The position numbers and the translations under genes are program-made. This document shows, in pieces, positions 28,960 to 39,052 of a stretch of 50,000 nucleotides of DNA. Positions within the stretch are counted from its first letter, which is position 1. Each line of letters begins with the position of its first letter. The stretch covers positions 486,927-536,926 of the forward strand of contig CAUYUJ010021159.1 of NCBI GenBank assembly GCA_963575745.1, given 5' to 3'. The notes beneath the pieces are model-generated. The model did not search any database. It saw only the letters and a program-made list of their open reading frames with translations, and was not told the origin of the DNA. The DNA is from Prorocentrum cordatum (taxonomy: Eukaryota; Sar; Dinophyceae; Prorocentrales; Prorocentraceae).

Positions 28960-29215
28960 CGTCGATCTTGGGTTGTGGAGCTTTTCGTGTTCTGTGCCAG
29001 GCCAGCTCTGGGCTGCGCTGTCTCTGGAAAGACTCCGTAGCTGACGTTGTTGAAGTTGGGCTGTCGATCAGCAACAGGGTTCTAGGCGTCGGTCTTGGGC
29101 TCGATGAGCTCTCAGTCTTCTGTGCCAGGCCCTCTCTGGGCTGCGCTGCCTCTGGAAGTGCTCCGCGGCTGGCGTGGTCGAAGCTGGCCCTGTTGGTCAG
29201 CAGCAGGTGGCACAA
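28960..29215. repeat. Two-unit tandem duplication, about 135 bp each
   Basis: Both units contain CTTCTGTGCCAGGCC / GTTCTGTGCCAGGCC, CTCTGGGCTGCGCTG and GTCAGCAGCAGG / GATCAGCAACAGG. On the minus strand they encode two similar peptides in one open frame, but no known family. Confidence 0.7.
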
Positions 29216-29406
29216 GTAGTTGGCGCTCTTCGCCCACACGCGGAGGATGCTGCGCCACGAGCTGTTGACGCCCGGTGGGGGCAGTTGTTCTCGGCGTGAG
29301 CCGCTCCGCCGATGGCGGCGGCGCGCTGAGGCCAGTCCCGCCCCCCCTGGGGGTCCCGGCGAGGCGGCGCGGGAGCCCGGGGCCACAAGGCTTTCCCTCT
29401 CCACCC

Positions 29407-29519
29407 TCTCCTCCTCCTGCTGCTCCTCCTCGTCCTCCTCCTCCTCCTGCTGCCTCCTCCTCCTCCTCCTCCTCCTCCTCCTCCTCCTCCTCCTCCTCCT
29501 CCTCCTCCTCCTCCCTCCC
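29407..29519 (+). repeat. TCC tract upstream of the repeat-protein gene
   Basis: CTCCTC repeats with CTGCTG interruptions, ending 125 bases before the ATG of the gene at 29645. The intervening sequence has a TAGTTTTTGGG, which might be a dinoflagellate TTTT-box, and several AGs that could accept the spliced leader. Confidence 0.9.
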
Positions 29520-29644
29520 TCCTAGTTTTTGGGCTCGAGGCATTTTGTCTCCGAGGGCGTGCCCGGGGTCATCCAGAGCGGCGCGCGCCGACCTGGACGA
29601 CCAGCCTAGCACCCGGCGCGCCCAGAACGCAGCCCTCGGCCGGG

Positions 29645-32332
29645 ATGTTCAACGTGGAGGCCATGGCCCAGTACCTGGCCGCCGCCGGCGGCGGAGTCGC
29701 GCAGGGCGGCTTCGCAGTCCCGCAGGCCGGCTTCGCGGGCGCGCCGGGCGCCTGCGGCTTCGCGGGCGCGCCAGGCGCCTGCGGCTTCGCGGGCGCGCTG
29801 CCGGGCGCCTGCGGCTTCGCGGGCGCGGCGGGCGGCTGCGGCATCGCGGGCGCGCAGGGCGGCTTCGCGGGCGCGCAGGGCGGCTTCGTGGGCGCGCAGG
29901 GCGGCTGCGGCTTCGCGGGCGCGCAGGGCGGCTTCGCGGGCGCAGCACAGGCGGGCGGTCTCGCGCTCGCGACGCAGCCAGGCGGCCTCGCGTGCGCGGG
30001 CGCGGCGCAGCCAGAGGCGGGCAGCCCGCAGGTCAAGCAGTGGCGAAGCGTCCTGGCTTGCCCATAGGTCCACCAAAGAGTCTTCTAAGAACCCTTTGTC
30101 GTCTGCACGGAATGCTCTCAGAACATGTCTGGCTGAGACTGTCGTACATCGGGTTCTTGTTCTAAGAACGTTGGTTTCGTTGTTCGAGCATGTTGGGGTT
30201 CTAAAAGCATGTCGTGGTAGGCCTATAGGAATGCCAGGACGGTCGGCCCCTACTCAAGCAGGAGATGGAGGCGCTGGTCGGAGGGATCAACGCGTTCATC
30301 CAGCGCTACCCGATCGACCAGCGGTGCTACGAGTACCTGACGACCTCCTCCAGCGCGGTCATCTCAGGGGCAGCGTTCGGGGGGCGGGGGATGGGCTCAG
30401 GGGGTGGAGGCATCGACCTGGAATCGTCGGTGCCTCGCCGGTGGATCTGCGATGGGCTCCCGACCCGCGATAGCGAATCCGCACGGTCCTGGGCAGGGGT
30501 GGGCGACCGGGCCCCTGGCGGCGAGGCGTGGGCGCGCGGGGGCCGCCGCCTCCCCCCCGAGCCTCTCTTCCCCCCGCACGCTGCCCCGGACCCTCGCCCG
30601 CGTCCTCCAGGAGTTCCGGGCGCCCCGCGAGGGCGAGGCGGACTACTCGCCCCTGGTCACGTCGTGGGTCAAGCGCATGCGGGGGCAGAGCGGCGAGGGC
30701 CCCGGCGGCGGCGCGGGGCCCGCGGACGCCGCGGCGGGGGGGGAGGTGACGCAGGAGGTGGTGGACGAGTTCTTCCTGAAGTACCCGTGCGACCAGCGGG
30801 CCACGGAGTACTTCAACATGTCCCCCAGGGAGGTGCAGAGCGCCGTGGTGCAGCAGTTCCGGCCGAGGTCGGAGGGGGACTCGGACTACTCCGCCGCGAT
30901 CACGTCGTTCATCCGGTACAAGAGCTCGAAGGGCGCGGGGAAGGGCGCCGCCTTTGGCGGGATGGGGGGCATGCCGGTGCCGGTGGTCCCCGGGGTCCCC
31001 GGGGCCTTCCAGAGGCCGCCGGGGATGGCGAACCCGAATTCGGGTTGGGCCACGGCGGACATAGACCCCAACGCTCCGCCCGTCGACTTGGAGAGCTTCC
31101 GCGCCCAGTACCCCATGGACGATCGTGCCTGGGACTTCCTGTCGAGCGTGGACCAGAGGATCCAGAAACGGGTCGTGGAGACCTTCAAGGTGCTCAGGGA
31201 GGGCGAGGCCGACTACTCCGCAAAGATCACGGCCTACGTCAAGACCACGAAGCAGATGTGGCACGAGGCGGTGGCCGAAACGGCCCTGACGCAGGAGCAG
31301 GTCGACACTTTCTTCACCAGGTACCCGTGCGACCAGAAGGCCACGGAGTACTTCAACCAGATCTCAAGGGAGCTGCAGGCGGTGATCGTCCGCGAGTTCA
31401 GGCCGAGGTCGGAAGGAGATTCGGACTACTCCGCGGCGATCACGTCGTTCATCAAGTACAAGTCCAACGCCCCATGGGCCGCCGGAGGCAAGGGTGGCGG
31501 CTGCGGGGGTGGAAAGGGCGGCTGCATGGGCGGCGGCGCGATGCAGGTGCAGCAGTTCGCCGGGGCCGGCATGCAGGCTGGCGGCGCTCTGACGCAGCAG
31601 GAGGTTCGACTGCACGTAAGAGTGACCCCTCGCTGGGGTGACCTTCGGTGCGGGCCCATCGGGCCCCCCCGGACGCCGAATGCGATGCGATAACAGCGGC
31701 CTGCGCGCTTGGGTGTCGCCCCCTCGCGCCCCGAAAGTCCGCGCACCAAAGGTCACTCTTGCCCAGGCTCACTCCTTGCGTGCAGCCGAGAGGTGGACAG
31801 CTTCTTCACCAGGTACCCCTGCGACCAGAGGGCCTGCGAGTATTTCAGCCAGTGCTCGGTGGACGTGCAGACGTCGGTCGTGCGGCAGTTCCGGCCGAGG
31901 TCCGAGGGAGACTCCGACTACTCTGCGGCCGTCACGGCGTTCGTCAAGCGGTGCAGCGGCGGCGGCATGGGCGGCATTCGGCAGCAAATCATGGGAGCCT
32001 CATGTACCGTGGTAACTCCGTCTTTAGATGGCGTTCGCGTTGGCGAGCGTCGGGCCGTCGATGAGATATCGCCGATTTGGAGTCGATTCACATCGACTTG
32101 GCGTCGATTAGGGTCCGATTTAGCGCCATTGAGCGTCGATTAGGCTTCGCAAGAGCCAACAAGATGGTATGGGAGGCTCCCACGAGTTGCCACAGAAGGT
32201 GGCATGATGGCGGCGCAGCAGTCGCAGCAGTGGCAGCCGCAGCAGCAGCAGCAGCAGTGGCAGCCGCAGTACATGCAGCAGCAGAGTTGGCAGGGTGGGC
32301 CGGCGGCCAAGCGCATGCGGATGGGCATGTGA
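29645..32332 (+). CDS. Five-repeat YPxDxRA protein, multi-exon gene
   Basis: Exons inferred: 29645-30031, 30262 to about 30357, about 30595-31603, 31793-32003 and 32199-32332 (TGA 32330-32332). The head is Gly/Ala/Phe-rich (GGFAGAPGACGFAGA-like units). Then five repeats of 55-60 residues: each has a helix with RYPxDQRAxEYF, then V(V/I)xxFRPRSEGDSDYSAAI and a basic (S)FIKYK end; starts are near 30265, 30762, 31088, 31301 and 31793. Repeats 2, 4 and 5 are closest; 1 and 3 have REGEADYS. The tail is Gln-rich (QSQQWQPQQQQQQWQPQYMQ) and ends AAKRMRMGM, NLS-like. Introns 1 and 3 join exactly in phase 0 and intron 4 in phase 1. Intron 2 is required by the break inside repeat 1, but its sites are unresolved. 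The function is unknown: low-complexity ends plus helical repeats suggest an RNP or scaffold role, a guess. Confidence 0.8.
30032..30261 (+). mobile_element. Family A element forming intron 1, copy 4
   Basis: The intron (GT at 30032, AG at 30260-30261, 230 bases) is essentially one family A element. TCAAGCAG is found at both ends (30033-30040 and 30254-30261). Removing it joins GSPQ to EMEALVGG in frame. Part of TCAAGCAG also belongs to the family consensus, so not all of it need be a target duplication. Confidence 0.87.
31604..31792 (+). mobile_element. Family F element forming intron 3, copy 2
   Basis: 189-base intron, GT at 31604 and AG at 31791-31792, in phase 0: ALTQQE joins VDSFFTRYPCDQRA, just as repeats 2 and 4 read without an intron (VTQEVVDEFF, ALTQEQVDTFF). 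Arms CTGCACGTAAGAGTGACC with CGGTGCGGG on the left, and GCGCACCAAAGGTCACTC with CTTGCGTGCAG on the right, are inverted. GAGGT is present at both junctions. Confidence 0.88.
31993..32198 (+). mobile_element. Family E element forming intron 4, copy 2
   Basis: The element spans 31993-32181 (inverted ends GGGAGCCTCATGTACC and GGTATGGGAGGCTCCC). With a GT donor at 32004 and an AG at 32197-32198 the intron is 195 bases and the phase (1) joins repeat 5 to the Gln-rich last exon. The donor would lie inside the left arm; other donors are possible. Units of GTCGATTAGG and GTCGATTCAC mark the interior. Confidence 0.72.
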
Positions 32333-32659
32333 CGCTGCAGCGCGCCCGCCGCTCGCCGGTTTGGCCAGACTCGCGCGCGCGCGCGCCCGCGCGCGTGCGC
32401 GAGACCCTGAGATATCCGACGTCTTGACAGTTTCAATGCGGAGTCAGTGCAAGGCCCGAAGGTTTTCCCAGGGCCGGCGTTTCGTCCTGGTCTGTCTTGC
32501 GACGGCCCCCAGGGCCCTGCGAGGGGCTCCAGGGCGAAGACTCAGAACCGAAATGATTGCCGCTCCGCGAATCCCCACCAGTCTATCCCAAAACGATCCC
32601 TGGACGAGTTGCCTTGATCAGGGGAACGTAGCAAGTCGCAGTGGGAGATAGAGGGGAAC

Positions 32660-32692
32660 CCCTCTGTCTCTCTCTCTCTCTCTTTCTCGAGA
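32660..32692 (+). repeat. CT microsatellite
   Basis: CTCTCTCT run. The stretch 32333-32659 downstream of the repeat-protein gene is unassigned and probably includes its 3' UTR; an alternating CG run lies at 32380-32401. Confidence 0.85.
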
Positions 32693-32807
32693 TTTGTATG
32701 CCTGCGCGGCCCTGTCGGATGAAGAGGACGAGGCGAAGGACATGCTGCTCGATTTCCATGCTCGGCCTCTCTCGGTGGCGGAGTAGCCAGATGATCTCTG
32801 CTACTTC

Positions 32808-32966
32808 TCTTGGTGCTGCTGCCGATGCTTCTGCTTGTGGTGTTGCTTCTGGTGGTGGTGGTGCTGCTGCTGCTGCTACTGGTGCTACCGCCAGTGCTGC
32901 TGCTGGTGCTGCTACTGCTGGTGCTGCTGACGGTGCTGCTGCTGGTGTTGCTGCTGCTGGTGCTCG

Positions 32967-33018
<52 letters not shown>

Positions 33019-33242
33019 GGTGCTGCTGCTCGTGCTGCTGCTCGTGCTGCTGCTGGTGCTGCTGTTGCTGGTGTTGCTGCTGGTGGTGCTGCTGCTGCTG
33101 CTGGTGCTGCCGGTGCTTCCAGGTAGTCCAGGCGGTGATGTTTTTGCTGCTGCCGGTGCTGGTGGTGCTGCTGGTACCTGCTCGTGGTGCCGCTGCTGGT
33201 GGTGCTGCTGGTGCTGCCGCTGGTGGTGCTGCTGCAGTAGCG
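32808..33242 (+). repeat. CTG/TGC trinucleotide tract
   Basis: More than 400 bases of imperfect GCTGCTGGTGCT repeats. The poly-Ala, poly-Leu, poly-Ser and poly-Gln frames on both strands are artefacts. Confidence 0.95.
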
Positions 33243-33289
33243 AGGGGGGGCTCTGCAGGGCCCCCTGGGTCCAGGTCTGGGGCCCGCGC

Positions 33290-34150
33290 AGGGAAGGCAA
33301 GGAGGAGGAAGGGGAGGATGAGAAGGAGGAGTAAGACGACGCTGCTGCTGGCTTTCGGGGGAAGAGAGGAGGAGGCGGAGGATGAGGAGGAGGTGGAGGA
33401 GGAGGAGGACTGTACTCATGAGAGCTGCCGGGAGCAGTGAGGACGGGACACACGAAGCGAAGCAGAGGACGAGGAAGAGAAACACAGAAAGAGGAACTGT
33501 ATAGCGAGGACAAAGAGGAGGGAGCGACTAGGAGGACGAGAGGGAGGATGAGGATGAGAAGGACGAGGAGGAGGATGAGGATCAAGAGGACGAGGAGTAG
33601 GAAGAGGACGACGACGACGACGGAAACGAGGGCGAAAACAATGAGGAGAAGAAGGACAGAGACAACAACGATGATGCGTATACAAAAACGAGGACGCAGA
33701 GTGGAAGGAGGAGGAAGCGAAGGAGGAGAAGGAGGTGGACGAGGACGAGGGGGAGGATGAGAACGAAGAAGAGGACGAAAAGGAGGAGAAGGAGGAGGAG
33801 AAGGGAGAGGAGGAAGATGGCTTGTGTGGGGGGTGGAGGAGGAGGAGGAGAAGGAGGAAGAGGAGGAGGAGGAGGAGGAGGAAGAGGAGGCGAAGGAGGA
33901 GGATGACGAGGACGAGGGCCGGGAGTAGGAGGAGGACGAGCACCAGGAGGAGTAGGAGGAGGAGGAGGAGGAGGAGGAGGAGGAGGAGGATGTGCACATG
34001 GACGAGGACGGGAGGAGGAAGAGGAAGAGCAGGAAGACGAGTAAGATAACGACGAGGACAAGGAAGGGGAGGACGAGGAGGAGACGTAGGAGGAGGAGAC
34101 GGACGAGGACATGGAATACGAGGACGAGGATAAGGACAACATGGACGAGG
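33290..34150 (+). repeat. Long imperfect GGA/GAC tract
   Basis: Purine-rich on the + strand for over 800 bases (AGGAGGAGG, GACGAGGAC, GACGACGAC). The long minus-strand open frame of Leu/Ser/Pro across 32542-34218 comes from this tract. Confidence 0.93.
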
Positions 34151-34199
34151 ATTTTGGGAGCCATCTGGAGTATTATTGGGCCTTCTTCGGTTCTTCTTA

Positions 34200-34800
34200 G
34201 GGCTATTTCTGTGCTCACTTGGGGCTCTTTTGGGGAGTCTTGGGGTCCTCTCGAAGCTCTTTTGGGGGTTATCGGGGACCTCTTGAGGCCCCATTGTGGC
34301 TCTGTTGAGGCCCCCTTGGGGGCCCTGGAGGACCTCTTTGGGCTATCGTGGAGGGCGTCGGTGAAAAAAGAGAGGTCCTAACGTTGTGCCCCCCCCTTCC
34401 GTCCCCCCCCTCCCCCTCTCTGGCGGTCTCGAAATCGCCCCTTGGGACCCTCTTGGGGACTCTTGGGGCGATCTTGGACACGTTTGGGACCTCGTATGAG
34501 GCCTCTTGGGCCCATCTTGGGGCTCTCTTGGGCCATCTTCGGGTCATATGCAGGCTTCAAAAGCGCATCGGAAGCGACAAGGCGAGAAAGCAATCTTCAC
34601 TGATGTGCCTTCGTTGTTTGAATGATCTTGGCTTCTGGGGGGGGGGTCCCGAGGGTGCTCCGAGGGCACTTGGAACCAGTCTTGTGGTCCTCGTGGGGCC
34701 TCTTGGAGGCATGTTGGTAGCCATCTTGGGTCATCGTCGACTATCTTGGAGCATCGGAAGACTTTTTAGAGCCATCTTGGGCGACAGATAAATCTGTCAC
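34200..34800 (+). repeat. CTTGGGG-rich block, copy 1
   Basis: Degenerate TCTTGGGG(A/C)CTC units, then a unique-looking core (CATCGGAAGCGA, AAGCAATCTTCA, TTGGAACC, CTTGTGG). The same order recurs at 37390-37800, also after a GAC/GGA tract, so tract plus block was duplicated as a unit. Confidence 0.8.
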
Positions 34801-34869
34801 ACCTCGCGCCCCCCCTCCAGATCCGGGGGGGGTACGGGGAGGGGTCAGGCTACCCACCCGCCCGCAAGC

Positions 34870-35712
34870 CGTCTAGCTCACTCCCACCCGGTCTTCCATG
34901 ACATAAGTAACACCCGAGCCTCGGCATGTTTAGCGGTCGTCTTTGGATGGGCAGTTACTGGGAATCACCGCCGACCCCAGGTGCGCGACGCTTGGGCGAG
35001 GTGCGCCACGCGAGCCAGGCGCGCCAGGCGCGCCAGGCACCCCTGGGGCCCGAGCGTGCCAGGCATGCTTGGTGCGCCAGATGCGCCACGTGCTCCGAGT
35101 GCGCCAGGTGTGCCGCACACTCCAGCCGCGCCAGGTGCGCCACGTTTGGGGCACGTACAGAGTGCGTCAGGTGCGGCTGCGCACGTGACAGCACACATCA
35201 GGAAACATGTCAGCCCCCGCCATCCTTGTCGAACACCAATGCCAATGATTGTGTCTGGTGGGCCTTCGCGCATCACGCCACGCGCCACTTCCCCCCGCCG
35301 TCCCTGACAAAATCTCTTGACAGTGACCGCGCGATGGCCGCGCATGATGCAGATTTGCCGTGAGGTGCATGTTGTATGGTTTTTTTGTCAGGGACTGTAG
35401 CCCTGCGCACAGCAGGGAATATGCTGACACCCCCGCCGTCCCTGTCAAAAACAATACAGAGTACTCGCGGGCCTCACGAACATGACTCAAGACTTTGCCC
35501 CAGAGTGTATTTTGTATTATTTTTCGTCAGGGATGGTGGGCGGGGCGCATCGGTTTGGCCGCGCATGCTCCAAATGTGGAGGCATTGTTGTTTGATGGGG
35601 ATGGTGGGGGGGGCGGGCCTGCATGAAGTCGGCATGGTTCCGGATTGGCCGCGGGCCAGGTGGAGGGAGGGGGTGTATATCAAGAAGGAACAGAGATCAA
35701 GACACCCCTTCG
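34870..35712 (+). repeat. Tandem duplication, unit 1 (offset about 818 bp)
   Basis: GCGGTCGTCTTTGGATGGGC at 34932 matches GCGGTCGTCTGTGGATGGGC at about 35750. Within each unit are GCGCCAGG/TGCGCC short repeats and several copies, in both orientations, of CCGTCCCTGACAAAA. No gene is supported; the Cys/Arg/Ala frames are repeat-driven. Confidence 0.85.
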
Positions 35713-36480
35713 ATAGCAAGCCGTGTAGTTCACTCCCACCCGCGGTTCAGCGGTCGTCTGTGGATGGGCAGCTAATGGGAACAAAACCGACCCCAGGTGC
35801 GCGACGCTTGGGCGAGGTGCGCCACGCGCGCCAGGCGCGCCAGGCACCCCTGGGGCCCGAGCGTGCCAGGCACGCCTGGTGCGCCAGATGTGCAACGTGC
35901 TCCGCGTGCGCCAGGTGTGCCGCACACTCCAGCCGCGCCAGGTGTGCCGCGTGCGGGGCACGTGCAGAGTGCGTCAGGTGCGCCTGCGCACGTGGTAGTA
36001 CACACCGGGAAACATGTCGGCCCCGACCATCCTCGTCGAAAAGCAATGCCCATCATTTTGTCTTGTGGGCCTGCGTACAGCAGGCCATACGCCACCACCC
36101 CCGCCGTCCCTGACAAAAAACACTTGACAGTGATCGCAGGGTGGCCGCGCATGATGCAGATTTGGCCGCGAGGTGCATGTTGCATGCTGACACACCCGGC
36201 GTCCCTGTCAAAAACAATACAACTTGCTCGCGGGCCTCACGAACATGACTCAAGACTTTGGCCCAAAGTGTATATTGTATTGTCTTTCGACAGAGATGGT
36301 GGTGGGGGGGCGCATCGGGTTGGCCGCGCTTGCTCCAAATGTGGAGGCAGATTGAGTTTTGTATGTCGTTTGACAGGGATGGTGGGGTGGAGCCCATGGT
36401 GTCCTTATGGTTCCTGGTTGGCTGCTGGTCGCCTGGGGGAGGGGGTGTATATTAATAGGGAACAGCGAGAAACACTCCCC
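35713..36480 (+). repeat. Tandem duplication, unit 2
   Basis: Second copy of the unit at 34870-35712, still highly similar, sharing AACATGACTCAAGACTTTG, CTCCAAATGTGGAGGCA and GAGGGGGTGTATAT-type ends. Confidence 0.85.
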
Positions 36481-36539
36481 AAAGAGGAAGAAGGGGCGTG
36501 GAAGAGGAAACACTTTAAACCACCTCCCCCGGGAGTACT

Positions 36540-36740
36540 GGTGGGACTCCCGTCCCGATTCTTCCCGGGACGCTCGAGGCCTGGTTTTCGGGTCACAGCT
36601 CGGGCATCCGGCGGCCGTGGCCAGACGACTCGGGCACCCCTCGAACGCTCTTGGCAAGGGGCATCTGCCGCCGAGCATCTCGAGGCCCGAGAACCTCCAC
36701 GAACTAGCAGTCCCAGCCACCCGACGCCGTGCCACGATTT
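36540..36740. repeat. Low-copy repeat shared with 41330-41690
   Basis: GACTCGGGCACCCCTCGAAC, CGCTCTTGGCAAGG and CCCGAGAACCTCCACGA here correspond to TATTCGGGCGCCCCTTCGAC, CGCTCTCGGCGAGG and GCGAGAGAACCTCCGACA at 41595-41680; CTGGTTTTCGGGTCAC / CTGGTTCTCGGGCCA also pair. 36741-37060 beyond it is unassigned. Confidence 0.55.
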
Positions 36741-37064
36741 TGATCACAACGTCGACCCGTGGAGGTCTCGACCCATCTTTCGAGACTGTCTCTTCCTCCT
36801 GGGTAATGTTGCCAAGGATCTTGAAGCCCGGCGAGGGGTCCCAGAAGCTGAGCATAGCAGGAGATTCTCCCGCGTATCCCCAGCGGCCCATTCGAAATCC
36901 TTGCCCATGAGAGCTGACGGCAAAAGGGACGAAGAGACACATGCAGTGAAGCAAAGCGGGCAACCAGGGTGAGCAGAGAAATCTCGGGGAGCAAGTGGTT
37001 GGTCGTGGATGGCGCCTCTTCGGGCCATACCTGGGGTCCGCGCGAGGGGGACGGAAGGAAGATG

Positions 37065-37385
37065 AGGAGCAGGAGGAGGAGGAGGAGGAGCAGGAGGAGC
37101 AGGAGGAGCAGGAGGAGGAAGACTGAGAGAGGAAGACGACGACGACGACGCCGACGTCGACGTCGACGTCGACGCCGACGACGACGACGACCACGACGAC
37201 GACCACGACGACGTCAACCACGACCACGACCACGATCACGACCACGACCACGACGACCACGACGTCGAGGAAGAGGAAAAGGAACAGGAAGACGATCAGG
37301 GCAAGGACGAGGACGAGGACGATGAGGAGGAGGAGGAGGAGGAGGACGAGGAGGAGGAGGAGGACGACGAGGACGAGGACAGAGC
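37065..37385 (+). repeat. GGA then GAC tract
   Basis: AGGAGGAGG and AGGAGC repeats, then GACGACGAC / CACGACCACGAC repeats, then GAGGAGGACGAG. Corresponds in order and position to the tract before the copy at 34200. Confidence 0.93.
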
Positions 37386-37389
37386 TTTC

Positions 37390-37800
37390 AAACTCGCATC
37401 TTGGAGCCATCTTGGGACTCTTTTGATGGCCCCTTGGGGCGCTCTTGGGCCGCTCTTTGCGCTCTTGGGGCTGTCCGGCGGGCCGATTGGGCCCCTCTTG
37501 GGTTTCTCTTGGGCCCTCTTGGGGCCATCTTGAGGCCTCAAAGGGACATCGGAAGCGAAACGACGAGAAGGCAATCTACATTGATTTTCCTTGATGTTCA
37601 AAATGATTTGGGCCTCTTGGGGGTCTTAAGGGGGCTCTCAGAGCATTTGGAACCGTCTTGTGGCCCTCGTGGGGCTTCGTGTGGGTATGTCGGAAGCTAC
37701 CTTGAACCATCGTCGGTTATCTTGAGCTATTTGGGAGGCCATCTTGGAGCACCGGATGCCCTCTTGGAGCCAGCTTGGGCCATCTTTGGCGGCCTGACTT
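37390..37800 (+). repeat. CTTGGGG-rich block, copy 2
   Basis: Diverged copy of 34200-34800 with ACATCGGAAGCGAAACGACG, AAGGCAATCTACATTG and TTGGAACCGTCTTGTGGCCC. No coding sequence is supported. 37801-38040 is unassigned. Confidence 0.78.
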
Positions 37801-38040
37801 TCCGCGGCACGCCCGCAACAAATTCTCAGGGAGGAGGGCAAACCTCCCTGGAGGGAAGAGGGAGGTTGTACGAGGAATGTACGAGGAAAGAACTCGCTAG
37901 ACCACCTTAGCCCCAAATGCTTCCGGGATTTCCCGTCACGACTTCTGTCGCAACGCAACGCGGAAAAAGCTTCACGCAAACAACGCAAATCTCCGTTTTG
38001 TTTTTTGTTTCGTTCCAAGGCGTTGGATGTCTGGCGAGAG

Positions 38041-38451
38041 CCTAGGCCTTCCAGATGAGTTCCGAGTAAACAGGGTCAGAGGATCGCCCCGCACCGCCGA
38101 TGCGGCTCGATGTTGAGCCAAAGTCTCTTCACGCCGATGGTTCCGACGCCTCGCTGGCGTCACCGTTGCATCGCCGATGCGTCGTCGATGCATCGGCGAT
38201 GCGGCGCGATTCTTCGATACGGGAACAAAAAGTGGCATAAACATAAAAACTCGGAGGTCCGCGCGGATTTCTCGGATCGGCGCTGGACCCCCCTGCCTGG
38301 CGCGCGGAGCGCGCCAGGGGCGGCGCCAGAGGCGCCGCCAGGGAGGCCCCAGCGCCGATCCGGGAAATCCGCGCGGACCTCCGAGTTTTTATGTTCATGC
38401 CATTTTTTGTTCCCCTATTCGAGCCCATCTACTCGGACCCCACTTGGGAGG
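38041..38451. mobile_element. Family D MITE, copy 2, interrupted
   Basis: Left arm CCTAGGCCTTCCAGATGAG and GGTCAGAGGATCG; right arm TACTCGGACCCCACTTGGGA. The element is split at about 38219/38416 by family N. Removing the insertion restores the usual CGATTCTTCGA...CATCTACTCGG spacing of the family. Confidence 0.82.
38220..38415. mobile_element. Family N element nested in family D
   Basis: Inverted arms of about 65 bp: left GGGAACAAAAAGTGGCATAA, ACATAAAAACTCGGAGGTCC, GCGCGGATTT ... GGATCGGCGCTG; right is the complement with few changes. The core has two perfect hairpins, CCTGGCGCGC / GCGCGCCAGG and GGCGGCGCC / GGCGCCGCC. The whole element could extrude as a cruciform. A solo arm is at 641-702. 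Confidence 0.9.
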
Positions 38452-38574
38452 GCTCTGGGAGAGGCGGCTCCCTTCGCCCGCTTGCGCTGCGCCGTGCTGG
38501 CGCCCCGGTGGCCGTGCCGGCAGCAAGTGCCGCCAGGAGCCGGTCTGGTACCGCTGCGCTCCGGCGGCTTGGGG

Positions 38575-38885
38575 GGGCCAGTCTCCTCTGCCCCCTCGTC
38601 CTCGTCCACATCGTCCTCCCTGCCTCCGTGCCTCACTCTCTCCTGCTCCTCGCTCTCTGCCTCCCTGCACCTCCCTGCATCTCTTCCTCCCTCTCTCTCC
38701 CGCTCGCAGTCTCGTCCCAAGGTGCCTCCCTGCCTCCCTCCCTCTCTCTTCCTGCCTCCTGTATCTCTCTCTCCCTTTCTCTCCTTCCCCTCCCTCTCCT
38801 CCCTGGCTCCCTTCCTTCTCCCTCCCCCGCTCCATGCCTCTCTTTGCTTTCTCCTCTCCCTCCCCCTCTGCATTCCTTCCTGTTC
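38575..38885 (+). repeat. Degenerate pyrimidine tract
   Basis: CCTCCCTGCCTCC and CTCTCTCCC-type sequence, ending in a plausible acceptor, CCCATGTGCAG at 38884-38894. Confidence 0.8.
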
Positions 38886-38894
38886 CCATGTGCA

Positions 38895-39052
38895 GTTACT
38901 CCATGTGAATATGTTAGCCAAGCTGGATCCGACACAGAGCTCTTGCAATACATGCTGAGCAATCTAAGCGGTGCAACCAACGTGGTGCAATGTAGGTGGA
39001 CCAATCAACGTCTTGTAATCGATGAGGAGCAAAGCGAAGCAATCACACCAAA
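38895..39052 (+). CDS. Weak candidate exon, unknown
   Basis: Directly after the pyrimidine tract and CATGTGCAG. The frame reads VTPCEYVSQAGSDTELLQYM then LSNLSGATNVVQCRWTNQRL VIDEEQSEAIT before running into a GCAAAG repeat. Composition is protein-like but not matched to a family. No clear donor. Confidence 0.25.

Noticed and set aside
32542-34218. 558-codon minus-strand open frame
   Set aside because: Made of CTG and GGA/GAC tracts; poly-Ser, Leu and Pro only.
34926-36113. Cys/Ala/Arg-rich frames in the 818-bp duplication
   Set aside because: Driven by GCGCCAGG-type short repeats and present in several frames on both strands.
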